Assembly: GCA_022969175.1 (NCBI GenBank)
Contig: JALJPB010000012.1
Coordinates: 1 to 64,000, forward strand
DNA: 64,000 nt
Source: Colwellia sp.
GTDB taxonomy: Bacteria; Pseudomonadota; Gammaproteobacteria; Enterobacterales; Alteromonadaceae
Direction: 5' to 3'
Made by a program: the position numbers and the translations under genes. Below, one piece after another: positions 28,658 through 38,155 of the stretch. The notes under the pieces were generated by a model, which searched no databases, was not told where the DNA came from, and saw nothing but the letters and a program-made list of their open reading frames with translations. The stretch's first letter is position 1. Each line of letters opens with the position of its first letter.

Positions 28658-28975
28658 TTAAGATTTATTGGTAGTGTCCAAAATCAAGCCGATTTCAAAC
28701 CAACCATTTTTTTGTTTTATACAACGTAAAACTTTACCTTCGAGCTTTTGGCTTTTAGGATCTGAAGCCCTAAAGATAACAGTCACTATAGTTGTCAAAG
28801 GGATTGGTTCGTCACAATCGAGCTTTAAGCCCCCACGAGAAAAATCAAGACAGGCAATTTTTTTCTTCTTGTGGTTACCTTTATCATCATGCCAAGTGAT
28901 GTCTACCAGTTCTTTTTCCATATCGAGACGAAAGAATTTTCGACGTTCAATCTCATTATCACTGCTTTCGCTCAT
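28658..28975 (-). CDS. PilZ-domain protein
   Basis: A 105-residue single-domain PilZ protein. The c-di-GMP-binding signature is visible as ERRKFFRLD (RxxxR-like) near the N-terminus and DFSRGG (D/NxSxxG) about 30 residues on. It lies 83 bp upstream of the orphan parA on the same strand. A role as a c-di-GMP effector is expected from the family, but the process controlled is unknown. Confidence 0.85.
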   Translation of the reverse strand: MSESSDNEIERRKFFRLDMEKELVDITWHDDKGNHKKKKIACLDFSRGGLKLDCDEPIPLTTIVTVIFRASDPKSQKLEGKVLRCIKQKNGWFEIGLILDTTNKS

Positions 28976-29051
28976 AAAATGTTCCTTATTAACTACTCAA
29001 AAAATTTTATTAAAATTAACTGGCATTCGGCCTTGTTGCAACATTTTATTT

Positions 29052-29723
29052 TTATAAATCACCATTTTCGGCAAAAGAATAACAGCGATTACCTGCCACA
29101 ATAATATGATCTAGAACCCTAACATCAACTAATGCTAATGCTTGTTCAAGTCTAGTAGTTATTTGTTTATCTGCAATACTGGCTTCTGCAACACCTGATG
29201 GGTGGTTGTGGGTCAAAATTACTGCGGCTGATTTATACTTTAACGCGTGTTCAACAACGACTCTAGGATAAACTGCAGCGGCGTCTATCGTACCGAAGAA
29301 TAAAGTTTCAAATTTTAATATTTGATGCTGATTATCTAAAAACATTACCGCAAATACTTCTCGAGTTTGATGACGTAACTCGGTAACTAAATAATCACGA
29401 GTGGCTTGAGATGAGGTCAAAACCTTACCCTGTTTAAGCTCCTCAGCTAAAAAACGCTTAGACATTTCTAAACAGGCCTGCAGCTGAACATACTTTGCTT
29501 GACCTAAACCATGTTGGGCACAAAATTCAAGTTGAGTGGCTTGATAAATTCCGGCAATACTGCCAAAACTTGATAATAGCTTTCGGGCAAGATCAACGAC
29601 ATGACAACCCTTTACACCCGTTCTTAAAAATATTGCTAACAGTTCTGCATCACTTAAACTATTCGCACCTTGGTTTAATAATTTTTCTCTGGGGCGTTCT
29701 TTATCAGGCCAATCTTTTATCAT
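29052..29723 (-). CDS. radC: RadC-family JAB-domain protein
   Basis: A 223-residue RadC (UPF0758). The N-terminal helix-hairpin-helix region is followed by a JAB/MPN domain with the metal motif H-N-H-P-S-G...D (LTHNHPSGVAEASIADKQ). Despite the name, a DNA-repair role has not been confirmed in E. coli; a metal-dependent hydrolase activity is inferred from the fold. It is divergent from coaBC, the usual arrangement. Confidence 0.93.
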   Translation of the reverse strand: MIKDWPDKERPREKLLNQGANSLSDAELLAIFLRTGVKGCHVVDLARKLLSSFGSIAGIYQATQLEFCAQHGLGQAKYVQLQACLEMSKRFLAEELKQGKVLTSSQATRDYLVTELRHQTREVFAVMFLDNQHQILKFETLFFGTIDAAAVYPRVVVEHALKYKSAAVILTHNHPSGVAEASIADKQITTRLEQALALVDVRVLDHIIVAGNRCYSFAENGDL

Positions 29724-29836
29724 TTTTGCATCCTTGCAGTTGTTTACCTTGAATAGTCACGGGTATAGTATTTTCAACTATTGGCAATAAATGCTATCTT
29801 AGCGACAAGCATTTATAACTTTAAGATTAGCAGGTT

Positions 29837-31048
29837 ATGCAAATACTTCAGGATAAAAACATTGTTCTTGGTATCACAGGCGGAATTGCTGCCTACAAAA
29901 CTCCCGAGTTAGTTCGTCGTTTAAAAGACCATGGCGCAAATATTCGTGTGGTGATGACTCAAGGCGCTAAAGCTTTTATTACCCCGCTTACCCTGCAAGC
30001 AGTATCGGGCAATGCCGTTGCTGACAGCTTACTTGATACTCAAGCAGAGCTGGCGATGGGCCATATTGAATTAGCAAAATGGGCTGACTTAATTTTAATT
30101 GCGCCTACCACAGCTGATGTTATTGCTAAAATAAGCTGTGGTTTAGCCAATGATTTATTATCAACCCTATGCTTAGCAACTGCGGCACCCATTGCCATTG
30201 CACCAGCGATGAATCAGCAAATGTGGCATGCTGCGCCAACCCAAGACAATATAAAAACATTAACCCGCAGAGGTGTGGCCATTTGGGGACCAGGCGCAGG
30301 CGAACAAGCGTGCGGGGATATTGGTTTAGGGCGAATGTTAGATGTTGATGATTTAGTTGAGTTAACTTGCAATTTTTTTTCAACAACACTAAAGCAAAGC
30401 CTCAAAGGACAGCACTGGATATTAACCGCAGGCCCTACTCGAGAAGCGATTGATCCCGTTCGCTACATCTCCAACCATAGCTCAGGAAAAATGGGTTATG
30501 CCATTGCCAAAGCAGCACAAAGTGCGGGGGCAAAAGTAACTATAATATCAGGTCCGGTAACTATAGAAGCACCAAGTAATTGCACAATAATTAAGGTGAA
30601 TAGTGCTTTAGAGATGCATCAGCAATCGTTAGAACAAGCAGCTAGTGCCGATGTATTTATTGCTTGTGCCGCTGTTGCCGATTATAGAGTTGCCGACATT
30701 AGTAAACAAAAAATAAAAAAATCGAGCGATACCCTGCAACTCAATTTAATTAAAAATCCTGATATTGTTGCCGATATAGCCGCCATGACTAATAAACCTT
30801 TTACCGTAGGTTTTGCTGCAGAAACTCAGGATATGAGTCAATATGCCCTAGGGAAACTGCAAAAGAAAAACCTGGATATGATTGCCGCTAATGATGTGGC
30901 TAAAACAGGACAAGGGTTTAATAGTGATAACAACGCTCTGACTATTTTTAACCAACGGGATGGCCAAGTGAGTAAAATTGAAATACCATTAGCAAGTAAG
31001 CAAGTAGTTGCTAACCAGTTAGTTACTATAATTGCTGATAACCTTTAG
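29837..31048 (+). CDS. coaBC: Phosphopantothenoylcysteine decarboxylase/synthetase
   Basis: A 403-residue bifunctional flavoprotein Dfp. The N-terminal CoaC half has GITGGIAAYK and the active-site ACGDIGLGRM with catalytic Cys. The C-terminal CoaB half (after about 190) has AGPTREAIDPVRYISNHSSGKMG and the KxKK-like KKSSD segment. It makes 4'-phosphopantetheine from phosphopantothenate, Cys and CTP. coaD, which acts next, is 5 kb upstream. Confidence 0.96.
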   Translation: MQILQDKNIVLGITGGIAAYKTPELVRRLKDHGANIRVVMTQGAKAFITPLTLQAVSGNAVADSLLDTQAELAMGHIELAKWADLILIAPTTADVIAKISCGLANDLLSTLCLATAAPIAIAPAMNQQMWHAAPTQDNIKTLTRRGVAIWGPGAGEQACGDIGLGRMLDVDDLVELTCNFFSTTLKQSLKGQHWILTAGPTREAIDPVRYISNHSSGKMGYAIAKAAQSAGAKVTIISGPVTIEAPSNCTIIKVNSALEMHQQSLEQAASADVFIACAAVADYRVADISKQKIKKSSDTLQLNLIKNPDIVADIAAMTNKPFTVGFAAETQDMSQYALGKLQKKNLDMIAANDVAKTGQGFNSDNNALTIFNQRDGQVSKIEIPLASKQVVANQLVTIIADNL

Positions 31049-31099
31049 AAAAATATAATAACAAGAACCCGATTTAATAGCCAAAGAGATGAATAAAAT

Positions 31100-31684
31100 A
31101 TGACGGCCAACGCAAAACCCAACCGTAAACAACAAATTTTAGAGTGTTTAGCTTTAATGCTACAAAACAGTCAAGGCCAGCGTATTACCACGGCAAAATT
31201 AGCTGCCGAAGTGGGCGTTTCAGAAGCGGCTTTATATCGTCACTTTCCTTCAAAGGCAAGAATGTTTGAAGGCTTAATAGAGTTTATAGAAGAATCTGTT
31301 TTTTCACGAATTAATTTAATTCTATCTGACCATAAAGAAGCGTTAGTTCGCAGCCATCATATTTTGCATGTACTACTCATTTTTGCCGAACGAAATCCTG
31401 GCATGTGTCGCATTCTTTCCGGTGATGCACTTATGGGCGAAAACGAACGTTTACGTGCCCGGGTTCATTTGTTTTTTGAAAAGTTAGAATCGCAATTCAA
31501 ACAAGTATTACGAGAAAGAAAATTACGAGAAGGTAAAGGTTTCACCATTAATGAACAAGCTTTGGCTAATTTATTAGTGGCCTATGCTGAAGGTAAAATT
31601 GGCCAATTCGTTCGTTCAGATTTCACTAAAAAGCCAAGCGATAACTTTAACGAACAGTGGCAATTTTTTATGGCAAGTGCTTAA
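31100..31684 (+). CDS. slmA: Nucleoid occlusion factor SlmA
   Basis: A 194-residue TetR-fold protein with the SlmA-specific N-terminus [19 protein letters not shown] and the [32 protein letters not shown]. SlmA binds chromosomal SBS sites and blocks FtsZ-ring assembly over the nucleoid. Location after coaBC matches most gammaproteobacteria (often with dut between, absent here). Confidence 0.95.
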   Translation: MTANAKPNRKQQILECLALMLQNSQGQRITTAKLAAEVGVSEAALYRHFPSKARMFEGLIEFIEESVFSRINLILSDHKEALVRSHHILHVLLIFAERNPGMCRILSGDALMGENERLRARVHLFFEKLESQFKQVLRERKLREGKGFTINEQALANLLVAYAEGKIGQFVRSDFTKKPSDNFNEQWQFFMASA

Positions 31685-31824
31685 CGTCAAAAAAGAATGA
31701 AAACGAAACAACATAACCCGATATTCATAGTGGCGTGTATTACTTAAATACTCTTACACGCCGATACTAGTCAGTAGTTTATTGCTATCTTGGTGATAAA
31801 CAGACCATCTAAATTAGGACAATC

Positions 31825-33294
31825 ATGAGCGCACTTTCACACCTTAAACCGGCTTCTTTATGGCAATTATTTGAAAAAATTTGCAGTATTCCTCATCCAT
31901 CAAAACATGAACAAAAAATATCGCTGTGGATTCAAGAATGGGCCACAGAGCTCGGTTTGGTGGTTAAAGAAGATGCTGTTGGTAACTTATTCATTAAAAA
32001 GCCAGCTACTGTAGGCATGGAGAATCGTAAAGGCGTTATATTACAGGCACACATGGATATGGTGCCGCAAAAAAATAATGATACCGTTCATGACTTTGTA
32101 ACCGACCCCATTCGCCCATATATTGTCACTGAAAACGATGGCGACTGGGTAACAGCTGAGGGAACAACTTTAGGCGCCGACAATGGTGTTGGTTTAGCTT
32201 CTGCACTGGCAGTTTTAGCGAGCAATGATATTGCTCATGGTCCTCTTGAAGTATTAGTTACTATAGATGAAGAAGCCGGTATGACCGGTGCTTTTGGTTT
32301 AGAAGCTGGTTGGTTAGAAGGCGATATTCTAATTAATACCGACTCTGAACAAGAAGGTGAAGTATACATGGGCTGTGCCGGCGGTATTGACGGCTTGGCA
32401 AGTTTTGATTTGACCTTTGAGAACGTTCAAAATAACAGCCAAGCTTTCAACCTGTCAATTTCTGGTCTTAAAGGCGGTCACTCTGGTGTTGATATTCATA
32501 CCGGTCGTGCTAATGCCAATAAACTATTAGTGCGTTTTCTTTTAACCGCCAGCGAACAATTTGGCATTCGTTTAACTGAACTTAATGGCGGCAGTTTACG
32601 CAATGCGATTCCTCGTGAAGCCAATGCTAGCTTTGTCATCGTTCAAGATCAAATCCCAGCATTAAAACAAGCTTTAAGCGACTATTTAGCAACTATTCGT
32701 CATAACCTTGGTTCAATAGAAACTGATATTGATATGTTATTAATATCACCAGAAGATTTTGACCAATGCTGGACAGCTAATACACAACAGCAAATTCTAC
32801 GTGCATTAAATGCCTGCCCTAACGGTGTTATTCGTATGAGTGATGATATTGAGGGTATTGTTGAAAGCTCACTAAACCTTGGCGTAATGCGTTGCAAAGG
32901 CCCTAAGTTTGTTGCCATGACTCTTATTCGTAGCTTACACGATGACGGCCGTTTAGAAACCCAACAAATGGTTCGGTCTGTCTTTGAGTTAGCAAACGCT
33001 AATATCAAATTTAGTGGCGCATATCCTGGCTGGAAGCCTGATACGAGTTCAGCAATCATGAAAACAGTACGTGATACTTATCAAGATATATTTGGCAAAA
33101 TCCCAGAAGTGATGGTCATTCATGCTGGTCTTGAGTGTGGCTTATTTAAAACCGCTTACCCAGATTGGGATATGGTTTCTTTTGGTCCAACCATTAAATT
33201 TCCACACTCCCCCGATGAAAAAATTGAGATTGCCACCGTTGAACAATATTGGCAATTGTTAGTGGCCACCTTAAAAGCAATCCCTGTTAAGTAG
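31825..33294 (+). CDS. pepD: Aminoacyl-histidine dipeptidase (M20 family)
   Basis: A 489-residue metallopeptidase of the M20C/PepD family. Zinc-binding motifs include LQAHMDMVPQ, GTTLGADNGVGL, the catalytic DEEAGMTGAFGL and the terminal FGPTIKFPHSPDEK. It cleaves Xaa-His and other dipeptides in the cytoplasm. The ATG follows AGGACAATC. An inverted repeat GGCGTGTA/TACACGCC at 31732-31762 in the spacer after slmA may be a weak terminator. Confidence 0.95.
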   Translation: MSALSHLKPASLWQLFEKICSIPHPSKHEQKISLWIQEWATELGLVVKEDAVGNLFIKKPATVGMENRKGVILQAHMDMVPQKNNDTVHDFVTDPIRPYIVTENDGDWVTAEGTTLGADNGVGLASALAVLASNDIAHGPLEVLVTIDEEAGMTGAFGLEAGWLEGDILINTDSEQEGEVYMGCAGGIDGLASFDLTFENVQNNSQAFNLSISGLKGGHSGVDIHTGRANANKLLVRFLLTASEQFGIRLTELNGGSLRNAIPREANASFVIVQDQIPALKQALSDYLATIRHNLGSIETDIDMLLISPEDFDQCWTANTQQQILRALNACPNGVIRMSDDIEGIVESSLNLGVMRCKGPKFVAMTLIRSLHDDGRLETQQMVRSVFELANANIKFSGAYPGWKPDTSSAIMKTVRDTYQDIFGKIPEVMVIHAGLECGLFKTAYPDWDMVSFGPTIKFPHSPDEKIEIATVEQYWQLLVATLKAIPVK

Positions 33295-33387
33295 CTGGGC
33301 ATAATTGTTAACGCTATTTTCAATCACATAGGTTAGGATAGCGATAGCACTTTATTTGAATTAAAGTCAGCCAAAACAGGAAACAAT

Positions 33388-34044
33388 ATGATTCAGCCAG
33401 AAAAAATAATAATAGCTGATGATCATCCGTTGTTTAGACAAGCATTGTTAGGCACACTAAAAACAAAATTTGTCACAACCCAATGGTTAGAAGCTCAAAC
33501 AATTGAAGAGTTAGAACAATTGTTACGCCAAAATAATGATAGCGATTTAGTACTACTAGATCTCAATATCCCTGGGGCTCATGGATTCAATACCTTAATA
33601 CACGTTCGAAATCATTTCCCTCAAATTCCTGTCGTTATCGTTTCGGCTTATGAAGATCACGACACCATTAGTAAAGCTATGGAATATGGCGCTTCGGGTT
33701 TTGTGCCAAAATCAACTCCGGTTGATGAAATATTTAATGCTATTGAGCAAGTGCTCATTGGTGAATTATGGTTACCTGCTAAATTTCAAGCATTAGAACA
33801 ATCAGCAGATAATATAAATATTGCCGAACGAGTCGCCAGTTTAACCCAGCAACAATATCGTATTTTAATGATGTTCGCCCAAGGCATGCTTAATAAACAA
33901 ATAGCCTATGACTTGAATGTATCAGAAGCGACGATTAAAGCTCACGCTACTGCTATTTTCCGCAAACTTGATGTCCGCAATAGAACTCAAGCCGTTATTG
34001 CTATTGGCCAGTTGAATTTAACGGATACTCGCTTTGCTGAGTAA
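33388..34044 (+). CDS. crbR: LuxR-family response regulator, CrbR-like
   Basis: A 218-residue response regulator. The receiver domain (1-125) has the acidic pair DD at 11-12, phospho-acceptor Asp58 (LVLLDLNIPG) and Lys in PKST. A LuxR-type HTH (about 145-210: LTQQQYRILMMFAQGMLNKQIAYDLNVSEATIKAHATAIFRKL) binds DNA. It converges on a kinase whose domain structure matches CrbS, and an acetate-type symporter follows. In Vibrio cholerae CrbSR activates acs for acetate uptake; the same role is inferred. The possible binding motif is described at 40362, 48612 and 48689. Confidence 0.85.
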   Translation: MIQPEKIIIADDHPLFRQALLGTLKTKFVTTQWLEAQTIEELEQLLRQNNDSDLVLLDLNIPGAHGFNTLIHVRNHFPQIPVVIVSAYEDHDTISKAMEYGASGFVPKSTPVDEIFNAIEQVLIGELWLPAKFQALEQSADNINIAERVASLTQQQYRILMMFAQGMLNKQIAYDLNVSEATIKAHATAIFRKLDVRNRTQAVIAIGQLNLTDTRFAE

Positions 34045-34078
34045 GGCTCTTTTTACTCCTCTGACTACAATCACTTGG

Positions 34079-37000
34079 CTAATCTAAATAATTCGCCGAC
34101 AATTTTTGCGCAAGTTTAGCACTCATCATTGCTCTGAGTGCTGCGGGTTTAACCAGCTTTTTCATAAAGCCGATGTCTGATTTTATTGCTTTTTCTTCAA
34201 TGCCTTCATCTGTTGTTGCGGTGATTAAAATCGCGGGTATGTCATGATGACATTTAGCTCTAAGATCGCGAATCAAGGTTAAACCATCGTCATTTTGACT
34301 TGATGAGTTATGGCATAATTGATAGTCCACTAACATAATCTCAATCTCATCTCTATGTTCATCAAAAGCTCTCTTGGCAGAGTTTACCGAATCAGCGATA
34401 ATTACCTGACATTGCCAAGCAGTTAACAACTCTTTCATGCCATGTAATATATCGAGATCATTATCAATACATAAAACACAGACACCTTTTAAGCCATGCT
34501 GCATTTTCGGTAATAATACCGGAGAAACTAATTGCTTAGCCACTTTGGGTAAACTCACTTTAAAATTACAGCCCTGTTCTGGTATCGATTTAAGTGTTAA
34601 TGGGTGATTAAGTAATTGACAGAAACTTTGAGTAATACTGAGTCCTAAGCCCAAGCCTTTCATTGATTGTTTGTTATTCATTGGTGTATCTAGTTGGGTA
34701 AATTGTTCAAAAACCAATTTTTGTTTGTCATAGGGAATACCTGGACCATTATCAAGTACTTGAATACTTACGGTGTTATTTTCAAGTCTTGCACCCAACA
34801 ATACTTTTCCTGGACTGGCATAACGAAAAGCATTACCAATCAAATTTTGCAAAATTCGGTGCAACAAATTTTTATCTGATCGAATCCAAACTTTGGTTTT
34901 GACCACCTTAAAGTTCACACTATATTCTTCAGCTTTTGCTGAAAACTCTAATGCTAAACTGTCAAAGATCTCTGCCAAAGCAAAGCTTCTTAAGTGAGGT
35001 TTGATATTACCACTTTCAATACGAGAAATTTCGCCCAAATCGGCCAACAAATCATTGGCGACCTTTAGTGAATGATCAATATTGTCTACTTGTCTTTGTT
35101 GACTATCTGTTAGGTTATTTTGCTCGCTTAGCGCTGCAGTAAATAATCTTGCCGCTTCAAGAGGTTGCATTAGGTCATGGCTACAGGCTTTTAAATACTG
35201 ACTTTTTTTAATATGAGCTTGTTCAGCTTTTTCTCTAGCTATGGCTAATGCTTCATTGGTTTGTGCTAATTTTTGAGTTCGTTCTTGCACTCTTGTTTCT
35301 AGATCTTGATTAGCTTCTTTTAGGACATTTTCAGCTTGTCGGTAGGCGGTGATATCAGAAAAAATCATGACAAAGCCGCCACCTGGTAAAGGGTTACCTT
35401 CAATACGAATAACCTGACCGTTATGGTGTTGGCGTTCTGACCTATGCTCTGAGCTAGTGCGTAAGTGTTCTAGGCGCTTAAGCACCATCTTGTTAATATC
35501 ACCAGCACCACACAAACCTCGTTTAACGTTAAAACGGATAAGATCTTCTATTGGGCTACCAACAAAAACCAGCTCTTTAGGGTAGTCAAAGAGATCTAAG
35601 TACTTTTTATTCCACGCTACTAATTTTAAATGATGATCAACAATCGAAATTCCTTCGCTGGCATTTTCAATGGCGCTGTGTAATAAGTTCTGACTAAACG
35701 CTTGCTGCTGATTTGATGCGTCTTCTACCATGGCAGCAACTTCATCAAAAGCGATATCACGACCATCTAATGCAGACGATAATACCAAACGAGCACTTGA
35801 TGCTCCCATGACACTCGCCAAAGTATTTTCGGTATGAAGCAGTAATAACTGATTGTAGGAATTATTACCATCCTGCTTATTAAAGTGCTGCAATTGGAAC
35901 TGACTGAAACTGACCTTAGCTTTTTCAACACCAACAAAACGAGAAACTAATAACTCTAACTCGCGATAATCAATTAAACGGTTTTTTTGAAAAGTTGATA
36001 ACTTGGGTGGCTGCCATTCTAAAAATAGTGATGCCTGAACACGTTCTTGCACACTTTGGCGACTAATTTGCGAAAGCGCCCACATCACAATAAAATTAGC
36101 TGCCAAGCTCATCAGTGTTGCCGTAGTATTGGCAGGTAAAAAACCCTCAGTAAAAGGTTGTTGATATAAACCAAACTGAGGCAGAAAATTAAGAATTAAC
36201 CACGCCATAAAGCCAACTAAAATACCACCATAAACCCCGGTTAAACTAGCTCTTCGCCAATAAAAGGCGGCAACTAATGCCGGCGCTAATTGTGCAAAAG
36301 CACCAAAGGCTATTTCACCTAATGACGACAAAGTATCTGGGGATGCCATTAAAAACACACCATAACCAAGTAAAATCACCATTAATACCAGCAGTTTTCT
36401 GATATTTAATAAACGCATTCTAAATTGGTCAAAATCACGACTTTCTGCTTTTGATGAGCGGAATAACAGTGGAAAAACGATTTCATTACTGAGCATAGTG
36501 CTTAAGGCTATTGCCGAGATAATAACCATCGAACTTGCTGCTGATATCGCACCTAAAAAGGCAAGTAAGGTTAACCATGATTGCTGACCTGACCAAGGCA
36601 AAAATAAGACATACGCATCAGCAGGAACACTGTCTGCCAATAAAAGCTTGCCAGCCAAGCCAAGTGGAATGGGAAATATAGCAAAAACCAGTAAATATAG
36701 TGGGAAGATACGGCGGCTGAGCCAGGTATCTTTCTCATCCTTAAGTTCCACCACCATCACTTGGAATTGTCGAGGCAGTGAAATAAAGGCCGCCATGGTG
36801 ATCACTGTCATTGCGAGCATTGCGCCAATGTTTGGCATTTCAAGTTGTTGATCTAATAATTCACTTGCGCCAGCTTGACGCCAGATATCCATCGGTGAAT
36901 CAAACAAAACAAAACAAACAAATAAACCAACCGCAATAAAGGCGATAAGTTTAATTAATGACTCAAAGGCAATGGCTAACATTACGCCAGGGTGACGTTC

Positions 37001-37537
37001 CGTGACATCAAGATTTCGAATACCAAAGACCACAGTAAAAGCTGCAAGGGTAAGACTAGCAATTAAACCAAAGCGCCAAGAAATTATATCCTGCTCGCTT
37101 TGTAGCTGGCTAAAGGAATATACAATGGCCTTAAGCTGCAGGGCGATATATGGCATAGTGCCAACTAAAGCAACGACGGTTACCATAATGGCTAAGTTAT
37201 GTGACTTACCAAACCTCGCGGCAAGTAAATCAGCAATAGAGGTTAAATTCAGCTTTAAGCTAACGCGAATAATGCGCTGAATAAAAGGCCAAGCAAAAAC
37301 AAATAATAAAATAGGCGCAAAATAAATAGGTAAATGGGAGAGAAAATTAGTTGAGGCTTGCCCGGTAGTACCTAGAAAGCTCCAAGAAGTACAATAAACG
37401 CCAAGAGTGAGAGCGTAAATTATCGGCTGAGACTTTTTAACTAAACTATGGCGAAATTTATCGCCCAAATAAGCGATTAAAAACAGTAAACCAATATAAG
37501 TTAAACTTAGGGTAACAAGTTGCCAGTTGGGAAACAT
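34079..37537 (-). CDS. crbS: Hybrid sensor kinase with sodium:solute-symporter domain, CrbS-like
   Basis: A 1152-residue membrane kinase. Residues 1 to about 490 form an SSS-family transporter domain with about 13 membrane spans. A PAS domain follows at about 630-745 (ASEGISIVDHHLKLVAWNKKYLD), then a coiled segment and a HisKA box SHDLMQPLEAARL with His at about 787. An HATPase domain (NLIGNAFRYASPG, DNGPGIPYDKQ, GLGLGLSI) and a C-terminal receiver with Asp at about 1071 (MLVDYQL) complete the protein. This order is that of CrbS. It converges on its likely response regulator, and actP-like genes are on the same strand upstream. Confidence 0.9.
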   Translation of the reverse strand: MFPNWQLVTLSLTYIGLLFLIAYLGDKFRHSLVKKSQPIIYALTLGVYCTSWSFLGTTGQASTNFLSHLPIYFAPILLFVFAWPFIQRIIRVSLKLNLTSIADLLAARFGKSHNLAIMVTVVALVGTMPYIALQLKAIVYSFSQLQSEQDIISWRFGLIASLTLAAFTVVFGIRNLDVTERHPGVMLAIAFESLIKLIAFIAVGLFVCFVLFDSPMDIWRQAGASELLDQQLEMPNIGAMLAMTVITMAAFISLPRQFQVMVVELKDEKDTWLSRRIFPLYLLVFAIFPIPLGLAGKLLLADSVPADAYVLFLPWSGQQSWLTLLAFLGAISAASSMVIISAIALSTMLSNEIVFPLLFRSSKAESRDFDQFRMRLLNIRKLLVLMVILLGYGVFLMASPDTLSSLGEIAFGAFAQLAPALVAAFYWRRASLTGVYGGILVGFMAWLILNFLPQFGLYQQPFTEGFLPANTTATLMSLAANFIVMWALSQISRQSVQERVQASLFLEWQPPKLSTFQKNRLIDYRELELLVSRFVGVEKAKVSFSQFQLQHFNKQDGNNSYNQLLLLHTENTLASVMGASSARLVLSSALDGRDIAFDEVAAMVEDASNQQQAFSQNLLHSAIENASEGISIVDHHLKLVAWNKKYLDLFDYPKELVFVGSPIEDLIRFNVKRGLCGAGDINKMVLKRLEHLRTSSEHRSERQHHNGQVIRIEGNPLPGGGFVMIFSDITAYRQAENVLKEANQDLETRVQERTQKLAQTNEALAIAREKAEQAHIKKSQYLKACSHDLMQPLEAARLFTAALSEQNNLTDSQQRQVDNIDHSLKVANDLLADLGEISRIESGNIKPHLRSFALAEIFDSLALEFSAKAEEYSVNFKVVKTKVWIRSDKNLLHRILQNLIGNAFRYASPGKVLLGARLENNTVSIQVLDNGPGIPYDKQKLVFEQFTQLDTPMNNKQSMKGLGLGLSITQSFCQLLNHPLTLKSIPEQGCNFKVSLPKVAKQLVSPVLLPKMQHGLKGVCVLCIDNDLDILHGMKELLTAWQCQVIIADSVNSAKRAFDEHRDEIEIMLVDYQLCHNSSSQNDDGLTLIRDLRAKCHHDIPAILITATTDEGIEEKAIKSDIGFMKKLVKPAALRAMMSAKLAQKLSANYLD

Positions 37538-37603
37538 ATATACTCAATGCACAAAACGCTAATTAACTAATGTTGTATCATTAATTAAGGGTATCTTCCG
37601 CTA

Positions 37604-38044
37604 TTATTTCGTGGTTTGTGTATAAAACTCAGAAATATAACGACCACCTTTAATATTGACAATCAAACGCATTTTATGACTTTGTCCTTTCTCACCAACT
37701 AAGGATCTCAGGTTGGTTTTAGTATGCCAATAATAAGGACTTTCAATCATCCCTAATTGGTATTGAGTAGGGTTGTTATTTTTATCGACTAAAAAAAGTG
37801 TCGCACTATCAAGAGGAAAAGTAGAATTTACTGTAGTCATGCCTTTTTTGTCAAAAACATTCACTTCAAATTCACCCGCTTTTAAAATACACCTTTCATT
37901 AATAACATCACAATGACCATAAGGCACAAGTTGGATGATTTTATCATCACTTGCTTTATTTTCTTTATAATAATCAGCACCAATATATCCTAACACCGCA
38001 AGAATCGGTGCAACCATAAAGGCAACTCTAGTATGTCTATTCAT
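37604..38044 (-). CDS. Hypothetical membrane-anchored protein between crbS and actP
   Basis: A 146-residue protein with an N-terminal anchor (VAFMVAPILAVLGYIGADYY, 7-26) and a periplasmic beta-rich domain. It contains one Cys pair (GHCDVINERC, about 44-51), probably a disulfide. I recognise no named family. It lies between the symporter and CrbS on the same strand, so it may act in the acetate/short-chain-acid system, for example as an accessory or sensor subunit. That is context inference only. Confidence 0.65.
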   Translation of the reverse strand: MNRHTRVAFMVAPILAVLGYIGADYYKENKASDDKIIQLVPYGHCDVINERCILKAGEFEVNVFDKKGMTTVNSTFPLDSATLFLVDKNNNPTQYQLGMIESPYYWHTKTNLRSLVGEKGQSHKMRLIVNIKGGRYISEFYTQTTK

Positions 38045-38080
38045 TTATATGTCATCTTTATTAAGTATAAAAAGGTTGAT

Positions 38081-38127
38081 AAAAAACTTTGAGCAGGGGA
38101 TAAAATATCACTCCCCAACCCAAAGTT
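38081..38127 (-). terminator. Terminator after the actP-like gene
   Basis: On the minus strand AACTTTG...CAAAGTT encloses an inner GGGG/CCCC pairing and is followed by TTTTTTAT. It lies 30 bp after the symporter stop codon and separates it from the hypothetical gene. Confidence 0.7.
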
Positions 38128-38155
38128 CGAAACGTTTTACTTAAGTCAGCACGTA

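Noticed and set aside
31732-31762. GGCGTGTA/TACACGCC hairpin before pepD as a riboswitch
   Set aside because: It is a single stem with no conserved aptamer features; a weak terminator for slmA is simpler.
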